Shown here one piece after another: positions 11,877 to 20,078 of a stretch of 25,945 nucleotides of DNA; positions within the stretch are counted from its first letter, which is position 1; the number at the start of each line of letters is the position of its first letter. The notes under the pieces were generated by a model, which did no database searches, was not told the DNA's origin, and saw only the letters and a list, made by a program, of their open reading frames with translations. This DNA comes from CAYLZO01 sp964387775 (GTDB taxonomy: Bacteria; Chloroflexota; Anaerolineae; JAAYZQ01), in NCBI GenBank assembly GCA_964387775.1, contig CAYLZO010000042.1:1-25945 (forward strand), in the 5' to 3' direction. The position numbers were made by a program, and so were the translations under genes.

Positions 11877-12311
11877 ATGACATCGTGTGTGTTCTGTGAC
11901 ATCGTCGAGGAAAAGGCCCCGGCCAACGTCGTCCGCGCGGACGACGAGTCGGTGGCCTTTATGGACATCCAGCCGGTCAATCCCGGCCACCTGCTGGTCG
12001 TGCCGCGCGCCCACGCGACGCACCTGGCCGACCTGGACCCCGAGACTGGCGGCCATCTCTTTCAGGTTGGCATGGAGCTCGCCGCCGCGCTTCGCCGCTC
12101 TGGCGTGCGCTGCGAAGGCGTGGACTTTTTTCTGGCCGACGGCGAGGCTGCCGGCCAGGAGGTGATGCACGTCCACTTGCACGTCATCCCCCGCTATCGC
12201 GGCGATGGCTTTGGGTTTCGCTTCGGCCCCGATTACGGCCGGCGGCCGGGGCGGGAGGCGTTGGAGGAAATGGCGGCGGGCATCCGCACCGAACTGCGTA
12301 AAACCCGATGA
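11877..12311 (+). CDS. HIT-family nucleotide hydrolase
   Basis: This 144-residue histidine-triad protein hydrolyses or transfers nucleotidyl groups from substrates such as AMP-lysine or ApnA. It begins CVFCDIVEEKAPANVVRADD with a Cys pair like that of zinc-binding HIT proteins. It continues FMDIQPVNPGHLLVVPRAHA and ends with the catalytic triad HVHLHVIPR (His at residues 98, 100 and 102). Length and layout fit the Hint-like group. ATG at 11877 is used; a GTG four codons earlier lies right on the G-rich ribosome site. The stop codon overlaps the Maf start (ATGA), indicating translational coupling. Confidence 0.93.
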   Translation: MTSCVFCDIVEEKAPANVVRADDESVAFMDIQPVNPGHLLVVPRAHATHLADLDPETGGHLFQVGMELAAALRRSGVRCEGVDFFLADGEAAGQEVMHVHLHVIPRYRGDGFGFRFGPDYGRRPGREALEEMAAGIRTELRKTR

Positions 12312-13006
12312 TGCGTGGCGACGACGTGAGCTACGCCGACCTCGGCATTCGGCGCCTGATCCTGGCCTCGGGTTCGCCCCGGCGGCGGCAGCTTCTGCCG
12401 CTGTTGGGCTTGCCCTTTATCCTCAAAAAAGCCGACGTGGAAGAGCGGATGCTGCCCGGCGAGGCGCCGACGGAGTTTGTGCTGCGCATGAGCCGGGCCA
12501 AGGCCCACGCCGTAAGCGACGTCCGGCCCGACGAGATAGTCGTCGCCGCCGACACCATCGTCGTCCTGGACGGCGAGGTGCTGGGCAAGCCGGCCGATCC
12601 CGGCGGAGCGCTGGAGATGCTCCGCCGTCTGCGGGGCCGGTCGCACCTGGTCTATAGCGCCATCAGCGTCTGGCATCCGGCCACGCGGCACATGGTCTCG
12701 GAGCTGGCCGATACGGTGGTCTGGATGCGCGACTACAGCGACCGGGAAATAGCCGAGTACGTGGTGAGTGGCGATCCCCTGGACAAGGCCGGCGCCTATG
12801 CCATCCAGCATCCGCGCTTTGACCCGGTGGACCGCATCGAGGGCTGCCGGCTGACCGTCGTCGGCTTTCCCCTCTGCCACCTGGACCGGGCGCTGGGCCG
12901 CTTTGGCGTCCGCGTGCCGGCCAACGTGCCGGGCGCCTGCCAGGCTTTCAACCAAGAGGAATGTAAAGTCTTGCCCCTGTCCGAGACCCTACAAACTGGG
13001 AGGTAG
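12308..13006 (+). CDS. maf: Maf-like nucleoside triphosphate pyrophosphatase
   Basis: This 232-residue protein hydrolyses non-canonical or modified nucleoside triphosphates to monophosphates and pyrophosphate. Typical motifs are LILASGSPRRRQLLPLLGLP, the acidic EERMLPGE segment, RMSRAKAHAV, the catalytic VVAADTIVVLDGEVLGKP, SHLVYSAISV and DKAGAYAIQ. The C-terminus is about 20 residues longer than usual and ends in ECKVLPLSETLQTGR. The ATG at 12308 overlaps the HIT stop by four bases; a second ATG follows immediately. A house-cleaning role together with the HIT hydrolase is plausible. Confidence 0.93.
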   Translation: MMRGDDVSYADLGIRRLILASGSPRRRQLLPLLGLPFILKKADVEERMLPGEAPTEFVLRMSRAKAHAVSDVRPDEIVVAADTIVVLDGEVLGKPADPGGALEMLRRLRGRSHLVYSAISVWHPATRHMVSELADTVVWMRDYSDREIAEYVVSGDPLDKAGAYAIQHPRFDPVDRIEGCRLTVVGFPLCHLDRALGRFGVRVPANVPGACQAFNQEECKVLPLSETLQTGR

Positions 13007-13009
13007 AAA

Positions 13010-13204
13010 ATGGAGTGTAACCAAGAAAGAAATGTCGAGCGCTGCACCTGCACCTACGAGCCTTGCCCGCGCAAGGGCCTCTGCTGCGAGTGCATCGCCT
13101 ATCACCTGAAGTACAATCAGTTGCCCGGCTGCGCCTTTCCGCCGGAGGTGGAGCGCACCTACGACCGCTCCTTCGCTCGCTTTGTGGCGATCCACAGCCG
13201 CTGA
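13010..13204 (+). CDS. Small Cys-rich protein, DUF6485-like
   Basis: This 64-residue cytoplasmic protein starts three bases after the Maf stop with a strong GGGAGG ribosome site before ATG 13010. It has eight cysteines: C3, then a cluster CTCTYEPCPRKGLCCECIAYH and a late C in LPGCAFPPEVE. The pattern C-x-C-x4-C-x5-CC-x-C suggests one or two metal sites. It resembles the family I know as DUF6485, which has no assigned function. It sits in a tight row with maf and the SDR gene. The fold is probably stabilised by zinc or iron; no reaction can be proposed. Confidence 0.8.
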   Translation: MECNQERNVERCTCTYEPCPRKGLCCECIAYHLKYNQLPGCAFPPEVERTYDRSFARFVAIHSR

Positions 13205-13212
13205 GGGGCCGG

Positions 13213-13980
13213 ATGCTCGATTTTGAGGGCCGGGTCGCGCTGATCACGGGCGGCACGTCGGGCATCGGGCTGGCCGCCGCCGAGCTCTTTGTCCGACAGG
13301 GGGCGGCCGTGGCGCTCGCCGGCCGGAGCGCCGAAAAAGGGGAGGCCGCGGTAGCCCGCCTGGCGGCGCTGGACGGTGAGGCGATCTTTGTCCGCACCGA
13401 CGTCCGCGACGAGGCCCAGGTGGAGAACCTGGTGGCCGAGACGCTGGCGGCGTTCGGGCAGCTCGACGTGCTCGTCAACAGCGCGGGGGTCATCAACCGC
13501 ATCCCGCTCACCGATCTGGAGCAACCCGATTGGGACGTCGTCCTCGACACGAACCTGCGCGGCGTCTATTTGGTCTGCAAGCACGCCGTGCCGCCCCTGG
13601 TCGAGCGGGGCCAGGGGGCTGTGGTCAACGTGGCCTCCTACCTGGGCACCTTTGGAGCACGGCCCACCTCGCCGGCCTACAACGCGGCCAAGGCGGGGGT
13701 GGTGGCCCTGACGCGGAGCCTCAGCCTGCAAGTGGGCCCCCAGGGGGTGCGCGTCAACGCTGTCTGTCCCGGCTTTACTGTGACGCCCCTGAACGAACAC
13801 ATCATCCGCGACGCCCCTGACCCGGTGGCCAAAGAGCGCGAGATGGCCCGGCCCTACCCGCTGGGACGGTTGGGCCGCCCGGAGGACGTGGCGGGGGCCA
13901 TTCTTTTCCTGGCTTCTGAAAGTGCGGACTGGATCACGGGCGCGTCGCTGGTGGTGGACGGCGGGCTGACGGCCAGGTGA
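13213..13980 (+). CDS. Short-chain dehydrogenase/reductase (classical SDR)
   Basis: This 255-residue NAD(P)-dependent oxidoreductase has the classical SDR signature. The cofactor site is ALITGGTSGIGLAAAELF, the adenine-contacting region FVRTDVRD, and the NSAG motif is present (LDVLVNSAGVINRIPL). The catalytic Ser is in NVAS and the Tyr-Lys pair in SPAYNAAKAG. RVNAVCPGFTVTPL and the C-terminal ADWITGASLVVDGGL are typical of FabG/glucose-dehydrogenase-like members. The Arg in the cofactor region (LAGRSAEKG) suggests NADPH preference. The start ATG 13213 follows GAGGGGCC, eight bases after the preceding stop; a longer frame upstream is not supported. The substrate is unknown. Confidence 0.92.
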   Translation: MLDFEGRVALITGGTSGIGLAAAELFVRQGAAVALAGRSAEKGEAAVARLAALDGEAIFVRTDVRDEAQVENLVAETLAAFGQLDVLVNSAGVINRIPLTDLEQPDWDVVLDTNLRGVYLVCKHAVPPLVERGQGAVVNVASYLGTFGARPTSPAYNAAKAGVVALTRSLSLQVGPQGVRVNAVCPGFTVTPLNEHIIRDAPDPVAKEREMARPYPLGRLGRPEDVAGAILFLASESADWITGASLVVDGGLTAR

Positions 13981-13983
13981 GCC

Positions 13984-14559
13984 ATGACGCGTAGGGTGAC
14001 GATCCGCGACGGGCGCACCATTCTGTTGCGCCAGGCCGTCCAAGACGACGCCGAGGCCATCATCCAGGGCGTGGACAGCGTGGCCCGCGAGGGACGGTAC
14101 TTTCTGCGGTCCCGCTTTGAGATGGACGTGGAGAAGGAGCGGGCCTTTATTGCCGAGAGGGCCGAGCAGGGAGACCTGTTCCTCGTGGCGATTTTGCACG
14201 GCCGCCTGGTGGGCTGGGTGACGTTGTTCCGCCCCCGCCACGAGTTCCGCCGCCACACCGGCGAGCTGGGCATGGGCGTCGTCCGGGGCTTCCGGGGTGT
14301 CGGCATTGGCACGGCGCTGCTGTCCTACGCCCTGGAATGGGCCGCTGAGCAGGGCCTGGAGAAGGTGAACCTGGGCGTCCGGGTCACCAACGAGCGAGCG
14401 CGGGCCCTCTATCAAAAGTTCGGCTTTGTGGAAGAGGGCCACCGCGTGCGGGACGTGAAGGACCACAACGAGCGCTACGACGACACCGTCGAGATGGCCT
14501 ACTTTGTGGACCCCGTCCCCGAGCCTTTGGCTCCGGGCGAGAGGGGGGGCGGTGCCTGA
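13984..14559 (+). CDS. GNAT-family N-acetyltransferase
   Basis: This 191-residue acetyl-CoA-dependent acetyltransferase reads ILLRQAVQDDAEAIIQGVDS at the start and FLVAILHGRLVGWVTLFRPR in the middle. It then has ELGMGVVRGFRGVGIGTALL, which is the acetyl-CoA binding motif A (R-G-x-G-x-G-T/A). KVNLGVRVTNERARALYQKF follows, ending GFVEEGHRVRDV. This arrangement resembles ribosomal-protein or amino-acid acetyltransferases, but the acceptor cannot be told. It starts three bases after the SDR stop and its stop overlaps the GTG start of mutM, so it lies within a tight operon. Confidence 0.9.
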   Translation: MTRRVTIRDGRTILLRQAVQDDAEAIIQGVDSVAREGRYFLRSRFEMDVEKERAFIAERAEQGDLFLVAILHGRLVGWVTLFRPRHEFRRHTGELGMGVVRGFRGVGIGTALLSYALEWAAEQGLEKVNLGVRVTNERARALYQKFGFVEEGHRVRDVKDHNERYDDTVEMAYFVDPVPEPLAPGERGGGA

Positions 14560-15373
14560 ACTGCCCGAGGTCGAGACCGTGGCCCGGGGCTTGCAGGCGC
14601 CGCTGGTGGGCCGGGCCATTCGCGGCGTAACCGTGCGCTGGCCGCGCACGGTGGCCTATCCGTCGGTCGCCGAGTTCAAGCGACAGGTCGCCGGGCGGCA
14701 CGTAGCCTCGGTGGGGCGGCGGGGCAAGTACGTCGTGATCGAGCTGGACCGGGGCTGGCTGCTGATCCACCTCAAGATGAGCGGCCGGCTGCGGGTGGTG
14801 CCCGCCGGCGAGCCGCTGGACAAGCACACCCACACCGTCTTTAACCTGGACGATGGGGGGCAGTTGCGCTTTTACGACGTGCGTAAATTCGGGCGGGTCT
14901 ATCTGGTGGACGACCCGCAGCAGGTCACCGCCGCGCTGGGGCCGGAGCCCCTGGACGAGGCGCTCACGTTGGACGAGTTCCGGCGCCTGCTGGCCCGGCG
15001 CTCGGGCCGGTTGAAATCGCTCCTGCTCAACCAGGAGTTCCTGGCCGGCTTGGGCAACATCTATGCCGACGAGTCGCTCTTTGCCGCGCGGCTGCATCCT
15101 CTGCGCAAAGCCGACTCGCTGGCAGCGCCGGAGCAGGCCCGGCTCTACGAGGCGATCCGGGGGGTACTGCAGCGGGCCGTCCGCGCCCGGGGCACGACCC
15201 TGGACGACCAGGGCTACCGGGATGCCCAGGGCCAGGCCGGCGGCTACCAACACGAGATCGCCATCTATGGCCGGGCCGGGGAACCTTGCCCGGCCTGCCG
15301 GGGACCTATCGAGCGGATCGTCGTGGGTGGGCGCTCAACGCATTTCTGTCCCCGGTGCCAAAAAGACGTCTGA
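14552..15373 (+). CDS. mutM: Formamidopyrimidine-DNA glycosylase
   Basis: This 273-residue base-excision repair enzyme removes 8-oxoguanine and formamidopyrimidines and cleaves the abasic site. It begins with the hallmark PELPEVETVARGL, where Pro2 is the catalytic nucleophile and Glu3 assists. It contains RRGKYVVIELDRGWLLIHLK-MSG, DVRKFGR, and the helix-two-turn-helix segment LLLNQEFLAGLGNIYADESL. It ends in a zinc finger CPACRGPIERIVVGGRSTHF-CPRC. The start must be GTG 14552 because Pro2 follows directly; AGGGGGGGCG lies just before it. It overlaps the GNAT gene by eight bases. Confidence 0.97.
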   Translation: MPELPEVETVARGLQAPLVGRAIRGVTVRWPRTVAYPSVAEFKRQVAGRHVASVGRRGKYVVIELDRGWLLIHLKMSGRLRVVPAGEPLDKHTHTVFNLDDGGQLRFYDVRKFGRVYLVDDPQQVTAALGPEPLDEALTLDEFRRLLARRSGRLKSLLLNQEFLAGLGNIYADESLFAARLHPLRKADSLAAPEQARLYEAIRGVLQRAVRARGTTLDDQGYRDAQGQAGGYQHEIAIYGRAGEPCPACRGPIERIVVGGRSTHFCPRCQKDV

Positions 15374-15401
15374 AGTGGAAGAAAGCTGATGAGGAGTGAC
15401 G

Positions 15402-16874
15402 ATGGACCAAACGACCTACGAACAAAAAGCCGATGCCTTCCTCGCCGAGGTGCTGACCGAGTACTATGAGGTGAGGGCCGGTCTCAAAGAGACGCTGGAA
15501 CTGACGCCCATCTATGAGCGATACGCCGACCTTTTTGCCGAGGAAACTGTTCGCGAGCGGCTGGACGAGCGCGAGGCAACGGCCGGGCACGCGGGCCGCT
15601 ACCTGGCCGACTTTGCCGTGGAGGGCTACCTCGAGAACGAGGTCAAGGGGCTGTCGGAAGAGATCACCAACGCCGAGCTGGCGGCCACCGTGCCCTGGGA
15701 CGGGGAGGACGTGGCTTTCCAGGACGTGCCCATCCTCTTGATGAACGAGGACGACCGGCACCGCCGGCACGCCCTGGCCCGGCTCTACCACTCCCGCCAG
15801 GCCGAGTTCAACCCGCTGCGCATCCGCCGCTGGAACCGGTTGCACGACCGCACCCGCGACCTGGGCTTTGAGGATTACGTGGCCGCCTTTGACCAACACC
15901 GGGCCGCGAATCTGCACAGGCTGGCCGAGCAGATGAGCTGGCTGCTGGAGGTGACCGAGGACGCCTTCGAGGCCGAGCTGAGCACCCGCCTGGCCCGGCA
16001 CGGCGTGCCCCGGGCCGAGGCCGGCGTCTGGGACGTGGCCGCCATGCTCCGGGCCAAGGAATTCGATCCCCTCTTTCCCGCCGACCAGATGCTTCCGGCC
16101 TTGAGGGAGACCCTCTCTGGCCTGGGCATCGAGCTCGACGAGCAGGCCAACGTCCGGCTCGACACCGAGTCCCGCCCCCTCAAGTCGCCGCGCGCCTTCT
16201 GCGCCGGCGTCCACGTGCCCGACGACGTGCGCCTGGTCATCAAACCCACGGGCGGCGTGGACGACTATCGCTCCCTCTTTCACGAGGCCGGCCACGCCGA
16301 GCACTTTGCCCACGTCTCGGCCGACCTCGACCTGGCCCACCGCCGGCTGGGCGACAACGCCGTCACCGAGACCTACGCCTTTTTGCTGGAGCACCTGCTG
16401 TTCCAGCCCGCGTGGCTGGAGAGCGTGCTCGGGCTGGAACCGGCCCAATACGAGCCGGCGATCCGCAGCCTGCGCTTTGGACTGCTGTGGCTCGTCCGCC
16501 GCTACGCGGCCAAGCTCAACTACGAGTTGGAGCTCCACGCCGGCCTGGTCAAGGGCAAGGCCGCGGCCTACGTCCATTGGCTCAAGCGCGGCTGCCGGGT
16601 CCAGATCCCGCCCGAGCGCTACCTGGCCGACGTGGACGATGGCTTCTACGTGGCCCAGTACCTGCGGGCCTGGATTTTCGAGGCGCAGTTGCGCCACTAC
16701 CTGGAGACGACGTTCGGCGACGCCTGGTTCGCCGAGCCTGCCGCCGGCGAATTCCTCGTCGATCTGTGGCGCGTCGGCCAGCAATACCCGGTAGAGGAGC
16801 TGGCCCGCCAGATCGGCGCCGAGGGGCTGGACCTGAACCCCCTGGCCGAGCAACTGACAGCCAACCCGGCCTAG
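15402..16874 (+). CDS. M3-like zinc metallopeptidase
   Basis: This 490-residue, mostly helical protein resembles M3 oligopeptidases. The zinc site is YRSLFHEAGHAEHF, with H294-E295-x2-H298 and a third ligand Glu at about residue 323 in NAVTETYAFLLEHLL, 25 residues further, the usual M3 distance. Helical segments precede and follow, including an N-terminal part with YERYADLFAEE. It is shorter than classic thimet-type enzymes (about 600-700 residues). No signal peptide is seen, so it probably degrades oligopeptides in the cytoplasm. ATG 15402 follows GAGGAG; the GTG two codons earlier overlaps it. It follows mutM by 28 bp and may be in the same transcript. Confidence 0.85.
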   Translation: MDQTTYEQKADAFLAEVLTEYYEVRAGLKETLELTPIYERYADLFAEETVRERLDEREATAGHAGRYLADFAVEGYLENEVKGLSEEITNAELAATVPWDGEDVAFQDVPILLMNEDDRHRRHALARLYHSRQAEFNPLRIRRWNRLHDRTRDLGFEDYVAAFDQHRAANLHRLAEQMSWLLEVTEDAFEAELSTRLARHGVPRAEAGVWDVAAMLRAKEFDPLFPADQMLPALRETLSGLGIELDEQANVRLDTESRPLKSPRAFCAGVHVPDDVRLVIKPTGGVDDYRSLFHEAGHAEHFAHVSADLDLAHRRLGDNAVTETYAFLLEHLLFQPAWLESVLGLEPAQYEPAIRSLRFGLLWLVRRYAAKLNYELELHAGLVKGKAAAYVHWLKRGCRVQIPPERYLADVDDGFYVAQYLRAWIFEAQLRHYLETTFGDAWFAEPAAGEFLVDLWRVGQQYPVEELARQIGAEGLDLNPLAEQLTANPA

Positions 16875-16901
16875 CGGGCCAATCGACCGGCGAGGGAGTC
16901 C

Positions 16902-17957
16902 ATGAATACTCGCGAACGCCTGCTGACGGCCCTGGACGGCGGTGAACCGGACCGCGTGCCCTGCGCCTTGGGCTTCTACCACGTCGATCTGGACCAACTG
17001 GCCCCGCCCGGCTGGACCTGGGACGGCCTCTTGGATGTCCAGTTCGTGCGATTTCCCCCGTCTCCCGAGGAGCAGGAACTGCGCCGCCTGGCCCGGCCCT
17101 ACCGGGGCGACACCCGCCTGGGCACCGCCGCTCAAGTGACGACTTATGCCCGTTGGTCCTACCGCCCCGAGATGCCGGAGCAGCGCAACCCCCTCGCCCG
17201 GGCCCGCTCGCTGGACGACCTGCGTGCCTTCCCCTTTCCCGACGTCGCCGCGCCGTACCACGCCCGGGGCCTGGCCTGCCAGGTGGAGCAGCTTCACGAG
17301 CGGGGGATGGCCGCCGCCGGCAACCTGCCCCACCTGGGCGGCGAGCTGTTCGAGGCGGCCTGGCGGCTGCGCGGCCTGGAGAACTTTCTCCTGGACCTCG
17401 TCGAGCGGCCGGAGTGGGCCCACTACCTGCTCGACCGGCTGGCCGACTTGGCCCGCCGCAACGCCGAGGCGCTGGCCCGCGCTGGCGTGGACGTGCTGGC
17501 CCTCGACGACGACGTGGGCATGCCCCGCACGATGATGATCGGCCCCCACCACTGGCGCGAATTCTTCAAGCCGCGCCTGGCGCGCATCATCGGCGCGGCG
17601 CGGGCCATCAAGCCCGACCTGCGGGTGCTCTTTCACAGCGACGGCTACTTTGAGCCCATCGTCGGCGACCTGGTCGAGATCGGCGTGGACGCCATCAACC
17701 CCCTCCAGCCGGAGCACATGGACGCGGCCCGCATCCGCCGGCAGTTCGGCCCCAGGTTGGCGCTGTGGGGCACCGTCGGCCGCCAGACGACCTTTAGCTT
17801 CTCCACGCCGGGCGAGATCCGCCGCGAGGTCCGCCGTCGCGTCGAGACGCTGGGCCGCGCCGGCCTCGTCCTCTGCCCGGCCTACGACATCGACGAGCCC
17901 GACATCCCCTGGGCCAACGTCGCCGCCTTTCTGGAGGCCGTTCGGGACTACGGTTAG
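16902..17957 (+). CDS. Uroporphyrinogen decarboxylase (URO-D) family protein
   Basis: This 351-residue TIM-barrel protein begins MNTRERLLTALDGGEPDRVP, the typical opening of the URO-D/cobalamin-methyltransferase superfamily. It continues with VLALDDDVGMPRTMMIGPHH-WREFFKPRLARII, LRVLFHSDGYFEPIVGDLVE-IGVDAINPLQPEHMD, LALWGTVGRQTTFSFSTPGE and LVLCPAYDIDEPDIPWANV. The sequence is closer to the MtaA-like/paralogous branch than to heme-pathway HemE, because the HemE-type N-terminal arginine cluster is not seen. A methyltransferase or decarboxylase activity is possible; the substrate is unknown. GCGAGGGAG precedes ATG 16902. A repeat-derived hairpin follows ten bases after the stop. Confidence 0.85.
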   Translation: MNTRERLLTALDGGEPDRVPCALGFYHVDLDQLAPPGWTWDGLLDVQFVRFPPSPEEQELRRLARPYRGDTRLGTAAQVTTYARWSYRPEMPEQRNPLARARSLDDLRAFPFPDVAAPYHARGLACQVEQLHERGMAAAGNLPHLGGELFEAAWRLRGLENFLLDLVERPEWAHYLLDRLADLARRNAEALARAGVDVLALDDDVGMPRTMMIGPHHWREFFKPRLARIIGAARAIKPDLRVLFHSDGYFEPIVGDLVEIGVDAINPLQPEHMDAARIRRQFGPRLALWGTVGRQTTFSFSTPGEIRREVRRRVETLGRAGLVLCPAYDIDEPDIPWANVAAFLEAVRDYG

Positions 17958-17966
17958 CGTCGGACA

Positions 17967-18006
17967 CTGTCATTGCGAGGCCCGTCGTTTGGCCCCGCAA
18001 TGACAG
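17967..18006. repeat. Short CATTGCG...CGCAATG palindrome
   Basis: CTGTCATTGCG (17967-17977) and CGCAATGACAG (17996-18006) are perfect 11-base arms around 18 bases. They match the ends of the element at 268-402, so this looks like an internally deleted copy. Placed right after the URO-D gene, it may act as a weak terminator or mRNA end. Confidence 0.7.
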
Positions 18007-18044
18007 TTTGTGACAGTCCAGCCCAGCCCAGCCCCTGAACATAG

Positions 18045-18073
18045 TTGGCGTTTTCCCCGTTTTCGGGTATGAT
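18045..18073 (+). promoter_or_regulatory. Sigma-A promoter of the ABC exporter pair
   Basis: TTGGCG (18045-18050), 17 bp, TATGAT (18068-18073). Confidence 0.72.
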
Positions 18074-18110
18074 TCGTCTCCGTTCGTTGAGGAGCATCGC
18101 CGGAGACGAA
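18073..18110 (+). promoter_or_regulatory. 10-bp dyad at the ABC exporter transcription start
   Basis: TTCGTCTCCG (18073-18082), 18 bases, CGGAGACGAA (18101-18110). It begins at the last base of the -10 element and spans the expected start site, so it could be an operator for a repressor or a leader stem-loop. About 50 bp remain to the start codon. Confidence 0.55.
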
Positions 18111-18159
18111 CCCCGCTTGCAAAGCAAACGGCGCCATACGATTCGAGGAGGTTGGTCCC

Positions 18160-19983
18160 TTGTCGTCGGACTCGATCCCGACATTTACGTTTGATCCAAA
18201 AGTGGTCGCCACCGAGCGGCGGCTCGTCGGCCTGTGGCGGTTGATGGCCGGCTTTCGCTGGCTCTACGTCTGGGCCGCGGTCAGCCTGGGCGTCGCGGCC
18301 ATGGCCCGCACCGGCACCTACCTGCTGCTGGGCCAGTTCGTGGACGGCGTCCTGGGCCAGGAGGCCAGGACCGGCCTGCTGCCCCTCATCGCCCTGGGCT
18401 TTGTCGGGCTGGCCCTGGTGCAGGGCGGCTTTACCTTCCTCAGCGGCAAGCTGGCCGCCCAGACCGCCGAGGGCATCACCCTGCGCCTGCGCAACTACCT
18501 CTTTGACCACATCCAGCGCCTGTCGTTCAGCTATCACGACCGGACGCCCACCGGCGAGCTGATCCAGCGCGCCACCTCCGATGTGGACGCCCTGCGCCGC
18601 TTTTTTGCCGACCAGGCCATCGGCGTGGGGCGCATCAGCCTGCTCTTCCTGGTCAATTTTGGGGCGCTGCTGTGGCTCAACTGGCGGTTGGCCCTGCTCT
18701 CGGTCATCGCCGTGCCCGTCATCGTGATCACCTCCTTCTTTTTCTTCCGCCGCGTCACCGAGGCCTACGAGGCCTTCCAGGAGCAGGACGCCGTCCTCCA
18801 GACGACGCTCCAGGAGAACCTGAGCGGCGTGCGGGTGGTCAAGGCCTTTGCCCGGCAGGCATTCGAGAAGGACAAATTCGAGGCCGACAACTGGGAAAAG
18901 TTCGTGCGCGGGCGGCGGCTGCTGCTCATGCACTCCCTCTTTTGGCCGGTATCGGACATTGTCTGCGGCGCGCAGATGCTGGGCGGCTTTTTCGCCGGGG
19001 CGCTGATGGCCATCGACGGCGCGATCTCGGTGGGCGACTACCTGGCCTACGCCGGGCTGGTCATCTGGCTCATCTGGCCCATGCGCAACCTGGGCCGCCT
19101 CATCGTCCAGATGTCCACCGGGCTCGTCTCCTTTGGGCGGGTGGCCAAGATCATCGCCGAGGAGGAGGAACCGCTGGAGGCGGGGGCGATCCGGCCGACC
19201 GACTGTGTCCGGGGCGAGATCGCGTTCGACGGCGTGAGCTTTCGCTACAGCGACGACGGCGACGAGCGGGTGTTGAAAGAGATCACCTTCCGCGTCGAGC
19301 CGGGGCAGAGCGTGGCCCTGCTGGGCGCCACGGGTTCGGGCAAGACGTCGCTGGTCAACCTGCTGCCCCGCTTCTACGACTATACCGGCGGCTGCCTGAC
19401 CCTCGACGGCGTGGAACTGAAAAACTACCCGCGCCACTATCTACGCCAGCAGATCGGCATCGTCGAGCAGGAGCCCTTTCTCTTCTCCCGGACCATCCGG
19501 GAGAACATCGGCTACGGCGTGGGTCGCCAGGTGAGCGACGAGGAGGTGGAGGCTGCCGCCCAAGCCGCCGCCATCCACGACACGGTCGTCACCTTCCCCG
19601 AGGGCTACAACACGCTGGTCGGCGAAAAGGGCGTCACCCTGTCGGGCGGGCAGAAGCAGCGGGTGGCCATCGCCCGCACGCTGCTCAAGGACCCCTGCCT
19701 GCTCATCCTCGACGACTCGACCTCGTCGGTGGACACCGAGACCGAGGCCGAGATCCGCGCCGCGCTGGAGGGCCTGATGCAGGGCCGCACCACGTTCATC
19801 GTCGCCCACCGCATCCAGAGCGTGATGAACGCCGACCTGATCCTGGTCCTGGACCACGGGCGTATCGTGCAGCGCGGCCAGCACGACGAATTGATGGCCC
19901 AAGAGCACGGCATCTACCGCCGCATCTACGACATGCAGGCCCGCATCGAGGTCGAATTAGAGAAGGAACTGGCCTTGGCGTAG
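18160..19983 (+). CDS. ABC exporter subunit with degenerate NBD (heterodimer partner 1)
   Basis: This 607-residue half-transporter has six membrane helices in about residues 40-330, with the coupling segment FDHIQRLSFSYHDRTPTGEL, then a nucleotide-binding domain. Walker A is GATGSGKTS (389-397), the Q-loop region reads IGIVEQEPFLFS, the signature LSGGQKQR is at 494-501 and the switch is VAHR. Walker B LLILDD has Asp519 where the catalytic Glu belongs, a mark of the degenerate ATP site in heterodimeric exporters (BmrCD, TM287/288 types). The start is TTG 18160, eight bases after GAGGAGG. The partner is encoded 247 bp downstream. Substrates may be lipids, peptides or drugs. Confidence 0.94.
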   Translation: MSSDSIPTFTFDPKVVATERRLVGLWRLMAGFRWLYVWAAVSLGVAAMARTGTYLLLGQFVDGVLGQEARTGLLPLIALGFVGLALVQGGFTFLSGKLAAQTAEGITLRLRNYLFDHIQRLSFSYHDRTPTGELIQRATSDVDALRRFFADQAIGVGRISLLFLVNFGALLWLNWRLALLSVIAVPVIVITSFFFFRRVTEAYEAFQEQDAVLQTTLQENLSGVRVVKAFARQAFEKDKFEADNWEKFVRGRRLLLMHSLFWPVSDIVCGAQMLGGFFAGALMAIDGAISVGDYLAYAGLVIWLIWPMRNLGRLIVQMSTGLVSFGRVAKIIAEEEEPLEAGAIRPTDCVRGEIAFDGVSFRYSDDGDERVLKEITFRVEPGQSVALLGATGSGKTSLVNLLPRFYDYTGGCLTLDGVELKNYPRHYLRQQIGIVEQEPFLFSRTIRENIGYGVGRQVSDEEVEAAAQAAAIHDTVVTFPEGYNTLVGEKGVTLSGGQKQRVAIARTLLKDPCLLILDDSTSSVDTETEAEIRAALEGLMQGRTTFIVAHRIQSVMNADLILVLDHGRIVQRGQHDELMAQEHGIYRRIYDMQARIEVELEKELALA

Positions 19984-20026
19984 GGCGTCCCCCTCACCCC
20001 GGCCCGGCCAAGGCCCTAACGACATG

Positions 20027-20074
20027 TCTCCCTTCGGGGGAGAGGGAATAGGCTCCCCTCCCTTGGGGGAGGGG
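20027..20074. repeat. Two GC-rich hairpins of an interspersed repeat
   Basis: TCTCCC-ttcgg-GGGAGA (20027-20043) and CCCCTCCC-ttgg-GGGAGGGG (20055-20074). With the preceding CCCCTCACCCCGGCC this is the look of a common non-coding repeat of GC-rich genomes. It sits in the gap between the two ABC genes; no T-run follows on the plus strand. Confidence 0.55.
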
Positions 20075-20078
20075 GAAA

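Noticed and set aside
7888..15373. Genome-wide reassignment of TGA to an amino acid
   Set aside because: TGA is the natural stop of the YuzD-like, HIT, DUF6485-like, SDR, GNAT and mutM genes in this window, so only context-dependent recoding is compatible.
15306..17717. Minus-strand open frame of 803 codons
   Set aside because: It lies opposite the M3-like peptidase and URO-D-family genes, which have clear motifs and ribosome sites. The frame shows no recognisable domain.
17794..19437. Minus-strand open frame of 547 codons
   Set aside because: Shadow of the URO-D end, the intergenic region and the first ABC gene; it runs through a promoter and a repeat.
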